A stretch of 64,000 nucleotides of DNA from Butyrivibrio sp. (GCA_015056655.1 SVFV01000001.1:62001-126000), one strand, 5' to 3'; shown: positions 44,703 to 55,035, counted from the stretch's first letter. A program made the numbers and translations. The notes: generated by a model not told the origin, from the sequence alone.

Positions 44703-45824
44703 TCAGTCCTCGTTTCCAAGTAAAGAATTATAGTCAAAATTCATCAGAAGCTCTTTTTCCGCTTCTACGTAAGTCTCTTTATTTTCCTTTGTTATTCTGA
44801 ATACTGGTGCATTACTGCCTTCAGAATCAAAGCCTTCTCCCTTTGCGATCTGCTCTATTATCCAGAAATTCACGTTCTGATCGTAGTGAGCCACATCCCT
44901 GTACCTATTAAGGTCTGTGGTTATATCAAGAGCATCTGTAAAGCTGTAAATATGAATATTATCATATTCAAGCATCATATCGATAGCTTTTTCCTTAAAT
45001 AATAGCTCCTTCTCAAGGTTTCCCTCTTCCTTAACTCCTCCAAAATACGCCATGGAATAAGGCGGGAAGAAATAAAGGAAGGTTGTCTCCGGGTGTTTTC
45101 CTGCAAGCTCTATTACATTTACGCTCATGTTTTCTGTAAGCATAGTAATTTCATCATCAGTTGCCGCATTTATTGCCTCAGGAGCTTTGAATTCACTTCG
45201 TCCCATGAGAACAGCATTTTTATCATAGGTTGCGTTGTGAGCTGTATAGCTATATACATCAAAGCTCGTATGTCCGCCAGGCTCACCCTTTATATATTTT
45301 ATCAAAGAAGGCAGAGTGTAATTAATAATTACATCCTTGTTCAAAAGATATTTTACATCATCAAAGGGATTCGCGTTTGTCAGATAATCAGGATACTCAC
45401 CCATATCAAGTCTAAGCTCATCCTTATCCCTTACAAGAAGCGTGTAATCCAGTCCTCTGAGCACGTACTTTGGACTATGGCCGCTCTCATAGGAAACCTG
45501 CAGATTGTCGTCTATCTCCTTGTAGGTTGCTCCTGAAAAGCAAACCTTTATAGAGTTTGTACCAAAGAGCTCATCAAACTGAGAAGCAGAGAAATTCTCT
45601 GTCATGGATGTTCCTGTAATTATGGCATCATAGTCGAAATGTTTGGTAATTCCATCGTTTTGGAATCTCTGATCAGTAAGCTCGTAGTATAGATATTCCT
45701 TTGGTTTTCTGTAATGGAAAAAAGGATCTGCCCAAAAGACACATCCTGCAAGAACAAGCAGTGTTACCACCATAATTATGATTATTGAACCAAACCACTT
45801 TTTTCCTGTCATAAATCGTTCCAT
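44703..45824 (-). CDS. SGNH-hydrolase-like membrane protein, partner of the MBOAT acyltransferase
   Basis: 373 residues. One N-terminal membrane helix (SIIIIMVVTLLVLAGCVFWADPFFHY), then an extracytoplasmic domain with DAIITGTSMTENFSASQFDELF (block I-like GTSM), YLYFFPPYSMAYFG and a late RDVAHYDQN (D-x2-H). This layout belongs to DltD/AlgX/AlgJ-like partners of MBOAT transferases that complete O-acylation of surface polymers. Start at ATG 45824 overlaps the MBOAT stop. A second ATG at 45812 is possible. Confidence 0.75.
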   Translation of the reverse strand: MERFMTGKKWFGSIIIIMVVTLLVLAGCVFWADPFFHYRKPKEYLYYELTDQRFQNDGITKHFDYDAIITGTSMTENFSASQFDELFGTNSIKVCFSGATYKEIDDNLQVSYESGHSPKYVLRGLDYTLLVRDKDELRLDMGEYPDYLTNANPFDDVKYLLNKDVIINYTLPSLIKYIKGEPGGHTSFDVYSYTAHNATYDKNAVLMGRSEFKAPEAINAATDDEITMLTENMSVNVIELAGKHPETTFLYFFPPYSMAYFGGVKEEGNLEKELLFKEKAIDMMLEYDNIHIYSFTDALDITTDLNRYRDVAHYDQNVNFWIIEQIAKGEGFDSEGSNAPVFRITKENKETYVEAEKELLMNFDYNSLLGNED

Positions 45825-47332
45825 CAAAAATTAAAGTATAAGAAGGTTGAGACTGAGCTCAGGGAGACTATGCATAATGTAAGAAGTCCCCAGGTAAGCA
45901 CAAGGGATCTGGCATTTCTCTTGTGCGGTCTCTCATAATTGTTCGGAAATGCAAGGCATAAAACAAGTGCCATAACCATGACAAAAATCATGCTAACCCA
46001 CAAAACCATGTTATCTCCACTGTAAACATGCAGAGCCTTCAATAGGTAGCGGAGCTTAGGAATTCTGAATGGCTCCAGGATTCCATCTCTAACATCAAGG
46101 TTAAGAACCGTGAGTCTTTTAAGTATCTGTCTCCACATGGTGACTGAATCAGCCCTGAAAAGAAGCCATGTCACATTCAAAAAGGCGAAAGTCACAAACC
46201 ACTGAATGCCTTTAAAGACGCCAGTAACTGCCTTTCCAATAGAAGCCTTTTCTATAGCCTCGCAAAGCTTTTTATAAAAACCACCTGTCAGCTTGTTAAA
46301 GCACTGAGCTATGCCATGAAGAATTCCCCAAAGAATAAATGTCCAGTTAGCACCATGCCAGATACCACTTACAAGGAATACAACCATGGTGTTTATGTAG
46401 GTTCTAAGCTTTCCTTTTCTGTTACCACCAAGAGGAATGTAAATATAGGTGGTAAGAAATCTTGTAAGAGTCATGTGCCAGCGCTTCCAGAAATCAGCAA
46501 CTGACAATGCCTTGTAGGGCGAGTTGAAGTTCATGGGTATCTTCAAATTGAACATGTACCCAAGTCCTGTCGCCATATCTGAATATCCGCTGAAATCAAA
46601 GTAAATCTGGAAGGTATAGGAGAGCATCACTATTATTATCTCCGAAATAGTAAGTGCGCCCTCTCCAACCGCTATTGTCCTGGCCTGCTGGATTCCAAAA
46701 TCAACTGCTCCGCCGAAGGTATCAGCAATTATAACCTTCTTGGACAGTCCCAAGGTAAACATCATCACTCCATGGGATAAGTTATCAAAGTTAACTCTGT
46801 GCTTCGCCTTGTCCCTGAACTGCGGAACAAGCTCTGAATGAAGCACAATAGGTCCTGCCACAAGCTGAGGGAAAAAGGAAACAAAGAGTGCATACTCAGA
46901 AAATGAGTAGTTCTTCACCTCTCCTCTGTAAGCATCTACTATAAAGGAAATCTGCTGGAAGGTAAAAAAGCTGATTCCAAGTGGAAGTGTTATATGCCTT
47001 AAAATGAAGTCTGTCTTAAAGGCCGCATTTATATTTCCCACAAAGAAATCGTAGTACTTAAAGTAAAAGATCAGTCCCACGTTAAAGAGAAGACCTAAAA
47101 ACAATAGCGGCTTTTTCGCCCTCTCCATATTTTTGTATATCAGGAAATTCACCACGATGCTGGCTATGATTATCAGCAAGTATGAGTAGTTAAAATATCC
47201 GTAAAACCAAAGGCTCATCACCGTCAGGAAAATCCTGGCTGCCTTGTCCTTCTCAAAGTGATTTAGACCAAAATACCCAAGAAAGGTGATGGGCAAAAAG
47301 AACAATATAAAAATGTATGAATTAAATTGCAC
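45824..47332 (-). CDS. MBOAT family O-acyltransferase (AlgI/DltB-like)
   Basis: 502 residues, about eleven membrane segments. Typical opening MQFNSYIFILFFLPITFLGYF, then LPLGISFFTFQQISFIVDAYRGE, DFWKRWHMTLTRFLTTYIYIPLGGNRKG and the catalytic His in LVSGIWHGANWTFILWG. It carries an acyl group, usually acetyl, across the membrane for O-acylation of the polysaccharide with its SGNH partner downstream. GTG start at 47332, fixed by the conserved N-terminus. Confidence 0.93.
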   Translation of the reverse strand: MQFNSYIFILFFLPITFLGYFGLNHFEKDKAARIFLTVMSLWFYGYFNYSYLLIIIASIVVNFLIYKNMERAKKPLLFLGLLFNVGLIFYFKYYDFFVGNINAAFKTDFILRHITLPLGISFFTFQQISFIVDAYRGEVKNYSFSEYALFVSFFPQLVAGPIVLHSELVPQFRDKAKHRVNFDNLSHGVMMFTLGLSKKVIIADTFGGAVDFGIQQARTIAVGEGALTISEIIIVMLSYTFQIYFDFSGYSDMATGLGYMFNLKIPMNFNSPYKALSVADFWKRWHMTLTRFLTTYIYIPLGGNRKGKLRTYINTMVVFLVSGIWHGANWTFILWGILHGIAQCFNKLTGGFYKKLCEAIEKASIGKAVTGVFKGIQWFVTFAFLNVTWLLFRADSVTMWRQILKRLTVLNLDVRDGILEPFRIPKLRYLLKALHVYSGDNMVLWVSMIFVMVMALVLCLAFPNNYERPHKRNARSLVLTWGLLTLCIVSLSSVSTFLYFNF

Positions 47333-47389
47333 CTATACTCACTCAGCCTTTCTGGTTGTTATCGTAGTAATTTGAAGATCCCCGCGCGC

Positions 47390-48598
47390 TTATCGCATCA
47401 GTTCTTCAAAGTATTCTTCCCACATAAGATTTATTCTGTCAGGGCTGTACTCCTGCCTTACACTGACTGCTGCCTCTGACATTTTCTTTGATAGTTCTCT
47501 GTCTGCTATTACTTCAGACAGCGCATTAGAAAGTGATTCTACCATAGCATCATCACTTCCCATAGGTATTAGTATACCATTTTCCTTAGTATTTATTAGG
47601 TCTTTAGGACCTCCGCAGGGACAATCTGTAGAAATACAGCAAAGTCCAAGTGCCATAGCCTCTATAAGAGCATTAGGCATTCCCTCCTGTTTGGAGGAAA
47701 GGACAAAGATTTCGGATTCCTTTATTTTATCAGCAACTCCGCTCACATTCCCCATAAAAAAGATGTTTTTATCTAAAAGTCCAAGGCTTTTCGCCTCGTC
47801 CATAAACTTATTCTTTGAAGGACCATCCCCATAGATAACAAGCCTGTAATCGCTGTGTTTATCTGCGATCTTAGCAAAAGCCTTTATCAGAAGAATCTGA
47901 TTTTTGTTATCATCAAGTCTTCCCACTGAAACTATGGTTTTAGTTCTATTCTCAAATGGAACTATCTCTTTATTTATAAAATCAGGATGTATTGAGTTAG
48001 GAAGTATCCTGCACTTCTTCTGAATACTATCCTTGAAGTACTCCTTAGCTCCGGTTGTCTGAACAACAACGCCTGCTGCCTTAGGGAAAAGCATATTCAT
48101 GGAAAGGTTAAGTCCCTTTGAACCATACTCTCTGGACGGATTTGACCTAACTGAAACCACAACAGGGATTCCAAGCCCCCTTGCAGCATTTATAGCCATG
48201 ACATTATTCTTCCCAAGAAATGAAAGGATGATGTCGGAATTTATTTCTTTAAAGGTGTTTCTAAGTTTACTAATTCTTCTTTTGAAGTTAGCAAGCCTGC
48301 CACCACGCTCATCTGGCATAAGAGCCGTAAAAACTCGGTCGATGCCATCATTTTCTTTTTTTAAATAAACATATTTAAGCTCATCATCCGGATTTAGGAC
48401 TTCAGTTTTTATAAATCCATCTTTTTCTGTAAGACTCCAATTCCCATGAGGAACTTCGTACTCATCATCCGCAAGATATGTAGTTATAAGCGTCACATGA
48501 TATCCTCTGCCAAAGAAATATTCTGCCAGATTTACCATGACTCTTTCAGCCCCACCTTTATTTAAGGAGCCTATATACATAGCAATATGTTTTTTCAC
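47390..48598 (-). CDS. Glycosyltransferase family 4
   Basis: 402 residues, GT-B fold. Opening MKKHIAMYIGSLNKGGAERVMVNLAEYFF, mid VSVGRLDDNKNQILLIKAFA, and the donor-site E-x7-E region EIFVLSSKQEGMPNALIEAMALGLCCISTDCPCGG. Retaining transferase, probably using a UDP- or GDP-sugar; specificity unknown. GTG start with AGGGAG upstream. It is the last gene of the GT4-rich block. Confidence 0.91.
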   Translation of the reverse strand: MKKHIAMYIGSLNKGGAERVMVNLAEYFFGRGYHVTLITTYLADDEYEVPHGNWSLTEKDGFIKTEVLNPDDELKYVYLKKENDGIDRVFTALMPDERGGRLANFKRRISKLRNTFKEINSDIILSFLGKNNVMAINAARGLGIPVVVSVRSNPSREYGSKGLNLSMNMLFPKAAGVVVQTTGAKEYFKDSIQKKCRILPNSIHPDFINKEIVPFENRTKTIVSVGRLDDNKNQILLIKAFAKIADKHSDYRLVIYGDGPSKNKFMDEAKSLGLLDKNIFFMGNVSGVADKIKESEIFVLSSKQEGMPNALIEAMALGLCCISTDCPCGGPKDLINTKENGILIPMGSDDAMVESLSNALSEVIADRELSKKMSEAAVSVRQEYSPDRINLMWEEYFEELMR

Positions 48599-48620
48599 AA
48601 CATCTCCCTTATATCATCAA

Positions 48621-50558
48621 TCACAGGTATCTCTCATACCACTGCTGGAAATTGAAAAAGCTCCATGTAAGTTTAGAGAAGTTAGCGCCTGTTGCCGGGC
48701 CGCCATCTCCGTTTTTAAGGTAATAGCTTACAAAGTTTGAAACGTAATCTACGTCAAAGATTCCCTGGTTTTTAAGGAAGTTCCTGTCGCTGTAGTACTC
48801 GACCTTCTCACGAAGTGGTCCTCTAAGCCAGGAATCCATGGGCACTCCAAAGCCCTTCTTTGGTCTGTCCAAAAGCTCCTTGGGAATATAGTCGTAAGCA
48901 ATATCCTTAAGGATATGCTTCTTATCGCCATTCTTAAATTTATAGCTGTGCGGAATAGCAAAGCTGTATTCCATTACGTCTGTATCCATAATGGGGCATC
49001 TGCACTCAAGGGAGTACTTCATTGATGCTCTGTCCATCTTTACAAGGATATCTCCCGGCAGATACGTATCCATATCAAGAAGCATACGTCTGATCTGCCA
49101 ATCCTTCACGTTGTAGGATGACTCGATGGGGTACTTACAAGGATAAAAACCGTCCTTACCAAAATTCCCAGCAAGATAATCTTCAATTGATATTACAGGG
49201 TCCCCCTGCTCTACTCCTGTCATAAAGGCATGAGCAGATCTGATATAGCTCTCAGATGCGAACTGTGTCTTAGTTTCAGGGTTCCTATTTCCAGCTACAA
49301 CACGTACTCTGAAGGGCATCTTATCGATAAGCTTTCCGCCAGGAGCAGGAAGCTTACCAACTGCATTTACAATAGCTCCAGGGATATCGAGTTTTTGTGC
49401 CTGTGCAACATTCTCATAGATGTTATATCCACAGAAAAACTCATCGCCGCCATCACCAGATAGAGCAACAGTTACATTTTCCTTTGCCAGCTTACATACA
49501 AGCATTGTAGGTATCTGGGACTCATCCGCAAAAGGCTCGTCATAGTAATCAGGAATGCTCTCCACAAGATCAAGCATTTCCTTCTCATCTATGTAGAGCT
49601 CAGTGTGGTCTGTGCCCAGATGCTGCGCAACCTTTTTAGCAAACTCAGCCTCGTTATAGTCAGGAACATTGAAGCCGATGCTGAATGTCTTAACAGGTGA
49701 ATCACTGTTTTCCTGTGCCAGGGCTGTGATGAGCGAAGAATCATAGCCACCGGATAAAAATGCTCCAAGAGGTACATCGGCTATCATTCTTCTTGCTACA
49801 GACTTCTGCAGTCTCTTCTTAAGCTCAGCCTTAGCTTCCTCATAGCTCTCTGCCTGATTCTGTGAATTCTTGGCATAAGCTTCCTTGATGCTCCAATACT
49901 TGAACTTTTCAATTTCACCATTATAAAAAGTCAGTGCTTCTCCGGGTTCAAGCTGCCATACATTTTCAAATATGGATTCCGGAGCATTTACATACTGATG
50001 ATACATATATCTGGGAATTATTGATCTTCTGATCTCTCTCTTAAAGCCAGGGCACTTCATAATAGGCTTAAGCTCAGATGCAAACACAATATTTCCATCT
50101 TCAAGCCAGTAATAAAGCGGTTTTTTACCAATTCTATCCCTTGCAAGTAAAAGCTCACCTGTACTCTTATCATAAAGAGCAATAGCAAACATTCCGTGAA
50201 TATGATCAAGGACTTTCTTACCCCATTTGAGGTATCCTGCAAGAATAACTTCTGTATCACAGGTAGATTTAAAGGGGTAATCAGACAGTTCCTCCTTCAG
50301 ATCAAGGAAGTTATATATCTCTCCGTTAAAAACGACTAAAATCCTGCCATCCTCCGACTCCATAGGCTGATGCCCAAGGGGTGAAAGATCCAGGATTGAA
50401 AGACGTCTCTGTGCAAGGCCAACCGAATATCCTTCCTGACCGTCGAAAACTATCGCTCCACTGTCATTTGGGCCTCGGTGGACCATTGTGTCATTCATTG
50501 CAACAAGATCATCCCTTGTTATTCTATTTCTGGATAAAAATCCGCATATTCCGCACAT
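48621..50558 (-). CDS. asnB: AsnB-type glutamine-dependent amidotransferase (copy 2)
   Basis: 645 residues. MCGICGFLSRNRI with Cys2, MVHRGPNDSG, FNGEIYN in the glutaminase half; FLSGGYDSSLITAL (PP-loop), LSGDGGDEFFCGY and RPKKGFGVPMDSWL in the synthetase half. Full length with no lesions. Overall layout equals the copy at 42748, but the sequences differ throughout, so the two are paralogues with probably different substrates rather than a recent duplication. ATG with AGGAG upstream. Confidence 0.9.
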   Translation of the reverse strand: MCGICGFLSRNRITRDDLVAMNDTMVHRGPNDSGAIVFDGQEGYSVGLAQRRLSILDLSPLGHQPMESEDGRILVVFNGEIYNFLDLKEELSDYPFKSTCDTEVILAGYLKWGKKVLDHIHGMFAIALYDKSTGELLLARDRIGKKPLYYWLEDGNIVFASELKPIMKCPGFKREIRRSIIPRYMYHQYVNAPESIFENVWQLEPGEALTFYNGEIEKFKYWSIKEAYAKNSQNQAESYEEAKAELKKRLQKSVARRMIADVPLGAFLSGGYDSSLITALAQENSDSPVKTFSIGFNVPDYNEAEFAKKVAQHLGTDHTELYIDEKEMLDLVESIPDYYDEPFADESQIPTMLVCKLAKENVTVALSGDGGDEFFCGYNIYENVAQAQKLDIPGAIVNAVGKLPAPGGKLIDKMPFRVRVVAGNRNPETKTQFASESYIRSAHAFMTGVEQGDPVISIEDYLAGNFGKDGFYPCKYPIESSYNVKDWQIRRMLLDMDTYLPGDILVKMDRASMKYSLECRCPIMDTDVMEYSFAIPHSYKFKNGDKKHILKDIAYDYIPKELLDRPKKGFGVPMDSWLRGPLREKVEYYSDRNFLKNQGIFDVDYVSNFVSYYLKNGDGGPATGANFSKLTWSFFNFQQWYERYL

Positions 50559-50613
50559 ACAGGTGCTCCTTTTGTGAAATCAAATTGTGTCGTGAGCATA
50601 TATTAGTGGACCA

Positions 50614-51711
50614 TCATCCGACAATCCCTTCAAGGTAATCTCTCCACTGCTCGAAAATAGCCTTTACATTGGCAATCTCGGATACCTTGGAAGCCTCTCT
50701 TCCAAATCTGTCTGCAAGCTCCTTATCTTCAATAAGCCTGCAGATTCTATCTGCCATTGCATCAGAATCTCCCACAGGGATGAGGAATCCATTCTCGCCA
50801 TCCCTTATGACCATAGCAGGTCCTCCAGGCGGACAGTCTGTGGAAATAACAGGCATCCCCATAGCCATAGCTTCTAAAAGTGAATTTGGGAAGCCCTCGT
50901 AATCAGAACTATAGGCGTAGACTTCAGCCTTAGGTATTTCTTTTTCAATCTCGTTGCAGCTTCCCATGAGAAGGACGAAATCCTCTGCATGATTATCTGC
51001 AATCTTTTTATCTATGATTTCCTTGGTTCCATCTCCGGAATCAGGTCCATAAATCTTTAATACATAGTCAGGATGCTTTTCATGCACCTTCAAAAATGCA
51101 TCCACAAGCATAGGATGGTTCTTAAAATCAACTATTCTTGCATGATTTGCAACCACCTTTTCCTTTACCTCAGGTCTTGTAACTCCGATGAACTTAGGAT
51201 TTAAAGGGTTAATGATAATCCTTGAATTGTCCTGAAGATAAGGCTTAAAGAACTCCTTCTGCTCCTGAGTCTGGAAAACACAGCCTGCTGCCCTTGGGAA
51301 TAGCCACTTAATCTGAAGCTTATCTGAAAATGCATCATAGTTACCTACAGGATTGATTCTGACTGAAATAACTGTAGGTGTTCCTGACTTTTTCTGAGCC
51401 ATGAGTGCTCTGTAGTTAGCTCTGTGAGCGAAGGCCACAAGTACGTCAGGCTTGTACTCATCAAGGAACTCCTCCAGATACTTAACCCTGAGGAAAAACT
51501 TGGCTATTCTGTTTTTACTTTCATCCTCCGGTCGAAGTCCCACGTGTACTCTGTTTACTCTCTCATCAAGAGTGTACTCATTATCCTCCTGCCACTCAGT
51601 TGCCACCAGAACTTCATAGCCTTCCTCGGCAAACTGATTTGCAAGATTTGTTACCACGCGCTCCGCACCTCCCTGCCCGAGGCAGTTTAAGTGGAAGGCA
51701 ATTCTTTTCAT
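50614..51711 (-). CDS. Glycosyltransferase family 4
   Basis: 365 residues, GT-B fold. IAFHLNCLGQGGAERVVTNLANQF at the N-terminus, VANHARIVDFKNHPMLVDAFL in the linker, AEVYAYSSDYEGFPNSLLEAMAMGMPVISTDCPPGG as donor site. It resembles GT4 enzymes of exopolysaccharide loci of the GalNAc/Gal type, but specificity cannot be assigned. Three bases separate it from the next GT4 gene. Confidence 0.91.
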   Translation of the reverse strand: MKRIAFHLNCLGQGGAERVVTNLANQFAEEGYEVLVATEWQEDNEYTLDERVNRVHVGLRPEDESKNRIAKFFLRVKYLEEFLDEYKPDVLVAFAHRANYRALMAQKKSGTPTVISVRINPVGNYDAFSDKLQIKWLFPRAAGCVFQTQEQKEFFKPYLQDNSRIIINPLNPKFIGVTRPEVKEKVVANHARIVDFKNHPMLVDAFLKVHEKHPDYVLKIYGPDSGDGTKEIIDKKIADNHAEDFVLLMGSCNEIEKEIPKAEVYAYSSDYEGFPNSLLEAMAMGMPVISTDCPPGGPAMVIRDGENGFLIPVGDSDAMADRICRLIEDKELADRFGREASKVSEIANVKAIFEQWRDYLEGIVG

Positions 51712-51714
51712 CTT

Positions 51715-52968
51715 TTATACCTTTTCCAAAATATTTTTAAGGTCTTTTGCATATTTAGAAGGATCATAGGTAAGTGCTCTCTTGTAAGCCTTCTCGCCGT
51801 ACTCCTTCATCTTTTCCTTTTCGGAAATCATAGCAAGGATACCCTCTGCCAGCTTCCTGTCACCCTCTGTAATGTTAAAGGGATCGAAGTCTTCCTGCTC
51901 ATCCATGTCAGGAACTATTATTCCGTAGGTTCCAAATATGATGTCATCTGTTGAGCTTCCATCAGGTTTTTCCCTGATAAGAGTCTCATACTCATCCTCG
52001 CTCAAAAGGATTTCCCTTGGGCCAGTCTTACAATCCGCAGCCACACAGGGCTTACCAAGTGCCATTGCCTCTAAGAGAGCATTCGGGAATCCCTCATGAT
52101 TTGAACTAAGTACATATAAATCTGCACTGTCAACAAATGCAAACGGATTTCTCTGAAGTCCAGGGAATATAACCCTGTCAGCAACTCCAAGCTGACCAGC
52201 AAGTCTCTTGAACTTGCGAAAATCACCTGTTCCAACAATCACAAGCTTTGTAAAAGGATATTTATCATACACAAGCTTGAATGCCTTGATCAGGTGCCAG
52301 AAGCCCTTTATGTAATCCTGTCTTCCAACGGAAATGATGGTCACTGACTCATCATCCTTTACAGAAACAGTTGTGTTATTTTTTGAAATCACAGGTCTGC
52401 CATCATAGATGTCAGTAGCCTCATTTAGAGCTTCCTTATTAGCAGCTCTCTCTTTTATCATGTCAACCTCAAGAGGATTGTAGATGTAACTACTTCTCTC
52501 GTAGTTATAGTCTCTTTTGAGCTCGCGCATGATCTCCTTAGAGCAGGAAAGAACCTGGTTTGCACTCTTACAGAAAAGCGCTACCTGTTTTCTGTTCTCC
52601 ATATCTGTTGAACAGCGAAGGCCTGTCAGTACCTTTGCCTTATTACCAATTCTTGAAAGGACATTTACATAGTTAGCACTTGAGCCAAAGCTGTAGGAAA
52701 TGTCTATTCCCACCTGTCTCTTATAAGCGCTGACCTTTATTACTCGCCTGATAACATTTATTACCTTACCAAGCTTTCCGTACTTTTTCGTAGCAGGAAC
52801 ATTGATGTTTACAACATTTATTCCTGTTACATCATAGTTGATGTCCTTATCAGAAAAGATAAGAATGGTCACTTTATAATATTTTTGCATGAGTCTTGCT
52901 GTTGTCACACAGACTCTTTCAAATCCCCCCTGATGAAGCATGGGGACTATAAGTAATAGCTTTTTCAT
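51715..52968 (-). CDS. Glycosyltransferase family 4
   Basis: 417 residues. LLIVPMLHQGGFERVCVTTARLM opening, IISVGRQDYIKGFWHLIKAF, and ADLYVLSSNHEGFPNALLEAMALGKPCVAADCKTGP with the conserved Glu pair. An insertion of about 40 residues (about 325-365, acidic, IREKPDGSSTDDII) follows the donor site. Its start overlaps the stop of the upstream GT4 gene by 4 bases. Confidence 0.91.
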   Translation of the reverse strand: MKKLLLIVPMLHQGGFERVCVTTARLMQKYYKVTILIFSDKDINYDVTGINVVNINVPATKKYGKLGKVINVIRRVIKVSAYKRQVGIDISYSFGSSANYVNVLSRIGNKAKVLTGLRCSTDMENRKQVALFCKSANQVLSCSKEIMRELKRDYNYERSSYIYNPLEVDMIKERAANKEALNEATDIYDGRPVISKNNTTVSVKDDESVTIISVGRQDYIKGFWHLIKAFKLVYDKYPFTKLVIVGTGDFRKFKRLAGQLGVADRVIFPGLQRNPFAFVDSADLYVLSSNHEGFPNALLEAMALGKPCVAADCKTGPREILLSEDEYETLIREKPDGSSTDDIIFGTYGIIVPDMDEQEDFDPFNITEGDRKLAEGILAMISEKEKMKEYGEKAYKRALTYDPSKYAKDLKNILEKV

Positions 52969-54230
52969 TTATCAAACTTTCCCGTTAAATAGAACTCAGT
53001 CATGACCTTAGCCTGGGTTCTCACATCGAAACCAGCCTCTTTGATCATGTTAATTACAGGATCAGATGATTCCGTTCTGTCTCCAACCGGAATCTTTTGT
53101 TCATCCGCCTCTATGAGCATGAGGTCATTGAGCATTTTCCTCGCCCATACTGCCGGAAGCTCCTCAAGGCTAAGCCTTGAAACTAAAGGTGTAATATCAA
53201 CCTCAGGAGTTATGGAATCTGACACAAGACACTGAAGTCCTGCTGCCTGAGCCTCCACAACTGTACCCGGAAGTCCCTCATATCTTGAAGGGAAAAGGAA
53301 GTAGTCCATTGCCTGATAGTACTCGTTGGCATTGCTCTTTTTCCCTGCAAAAATGACTTTATCTGAAATGCCAAGGTCGTGGCAGAGCTGTTTCATGGTA
53401 TCCATAAGCTCGCCCTCACCTATCATCAAAAGTCTTATTCTCATTCCATGAAGCATGCTGAAGGAATTCGCATCATCATGCTCAAGTATTCTCAAAAATT
53501 CTGCATAAGTCTTTATAAGAAACTCGTGGTTCTTCGCATAGTGGAAACGTCCTACGTGTCCAATCACTATTGCATTTGAAAGTCCCATCTCATTACGGAT
53601 TTTGTCCCTGACCTCAGGGTTATAAACAAATCTCCTAAGATCAATTGCGTTAGGGATAGTTCTTACTTTTCCCTCGTCTGTGAGACGGTCTCCAAACACA
53701 GCTCTCGCTGCATTCTCAGTGCAGGCAAATCTGAAATCACAGGTATCCTCGTTTGAAAGAGAATGTCTGATAACCTTAGTCACAATTCCCTTTATTCCAG
53801 GATCGACTCCTGCACTTCTTGCGTGGGCTATCACTGTACCAATTCCACACTTTTTCGCAATCGGAAGATAAATTGATGCGGTACTTGTCATGTGTCCCTG
53901 CACCATCTTCCACTCGCCTCTGTGCTGCATAAAGAACCATCTAAGGCACTGCTTGTACTCTCGAAGATTGGTACCATGATATCTGGGAACTGCATATACG
54001 TTGCCTCCCAGCTTTTTTACTGTCTCATCAAAATAGTCAGGCTCTCTTACAAGCATAAGCTCGTCAGAGGTCGGTGCCTTTTTACCTGTGGCCGCAGCAT
54101 CTGAATGGACAAGGAAATCAAACTGGATCTTTGTTCTATCTATATGTCTGTATAAATCCATGATCCTGCTCTCTGCACCGCCAAGACCAAGGGTTCCGAA
54201 AACATGCAAAATCCTAATGGGCTCTGCCAT
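52965..54230 (-). CDS. Glycosyltransferase family 4
   Basis: 421 residues. ILHVFGTLGLGGAESRIMDLYRH, VIGHVGRFHYAKNHEFLIKTY, and MDYFLFPSRYEGLPGTVVEAQAAGLQCLVSDSITPE as donor site, the form seen in EpsF-like enzymes of exopolysaccharide loci. The ATG at 54230 has GAGGTGG 6 bases upstream and follows directly after the stop of the DUF2334 gene. An in-frame GTG at 54239 lies inside that gene. Confidence 0.91.
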   Translation of the reverse strand: MAEPIRILHVFGTLGLGGAESRIMDLYRHIDRTKIQFDFLVHSDAAATGKKAPTSDELMLVREPDYFDETVKKLGGNVYAVPRYHGTNLREYKQCLRWFFMQHRGEWKMVQGHMTSTASIYLPIAKKCGIGTVIAHARSAGVDPGIKGIVTKVIRHSLSNEDTCDFRFACTENAARAVFGDRLTDEGKVRTIPNAIDLRRFVYNPEVRDKIRNEMGLSNAIVIGHVGRFHYAKNHEFLIKTYAEFLRILEHDDANSFSMLHGMRIRLLMIGEGELMDTMKQLCHDLGISDKVIFAGKKSNANEYYQAMDYFLFPSRYEGLPGTVVEAQAAGLQCLVSDSITPEVDITPLVSRLSLEELPAVWARKMLNDLMLIEADEQKIPVGDRTESSDPVINMIKEAGFDVRTQAKVMTEFYLTGKFDK

Positions 54231-54232
54231 TG

Positions 54233-55006
54233 TTACCACCTCTTATGCACTAGAATATATTTTAATCTGGCCATCATATACTCTTTGACTCCCTGAAAAG
54301 CACCTGCCTCAACAGGCTCCTCCATAAGCCATTCGTTCCAGGAAACAACATTCCCTTCATCGAATAAGTCTGAATAATACTGGAAATCCTCATTCGTCAA
54401 AGTGTTAGTGTGAACAACGAATGTGGTATAGCCCTCTCTTTTATCGTGTCTGACACTTTCTCTCCTGTAGGAGATTGGATAAAAGGTCATATCAAGACGT
54501 CTGTATGCTACGCTTCCAAAGCCGTCAGTAATTCTCCTGAAGCCATTTTCCAAAAGAGCCTCTATTGTGTTCTTGTCATAGGTATGGCTTGGTGCCATGA
54601 AAAAGTCTGTTGCAATTCCATGGGACATAAGAATCTTTTTGCCCTTGGCAATCATGCTCTTTTGCTCTTCAAGAGAAAGTCCCGCAAACTCTGACTGTCT
54701 GTTAAGCGGAAGTAATCCACCCTCTTTTGTTGTGTACACATGGTTTAGCCCATGCATGGAAATAATCCAGCCTTCTGTCTGAAGGTCTCTGACCATTCTC
54801 CAAAAATGTGGATTCTCCTCTGACATATCATCTTTAATGGGCTCTTTTATCTCATCATTGAGATTGTCGAGCTTTGGATCTTTGTTATCTGGCACTACTC
54901 CAATAAGTGGTTTGATATCGTGCTCATCAAGAAGTCTCTTAAATCTTCTGAATTTGCCCATATCCATGCCCGGAGCAATGTCATCCAAGCGAATAACTAT
55001 CTTCAT
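54233..55006 (-). CDS. DUF2334 / polysaccharide deacetylase-like protein
   Basis: 257 residues, no signal peptide. IVIRLDDIAPGMDMGKF holds the D-D metal pair, GVVPDN, then ISMHGLNHVY with the H-x3-H pattern and FMAPSHTYD, matching the NodB-like fold of DUF2334. Such enzymes remove acetyl groups from sugars. Without an export signal it may act in the cytoplasm on lipid-linked or nucleotide sugars. Its neighbour 55097 makes a HexNAc uronate, a possible substrate class, but that is inference. Confidence 0.82.
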   Translation of the reverse strand: MKIVIRLDDIAPGMDMGKFRRFKRLLDEHDIKPLIGVVPDNKDPKLDNLNDEIKEPIKDDMSEENPHFWRMVRDLQTEGWIISMHGLNHVYTTKEGGLLPLNRQSEFAGLSLEEQKSMIAKGKKILMSHGIATDFFMAPSHTYDKNTIEALLENGFRRITDGFGSVAYRRLDMTFYPISYRRESVRHDKREGYTTFVVHTNTLTNEDFQYYSDLFDEGNVVSWNEWLMEEPVEAGAFQGVKEYMMARLKYILVHKRW

Positions 55007-55035
55007 ATAACCCCTACATTATGTTAATAAATTTA

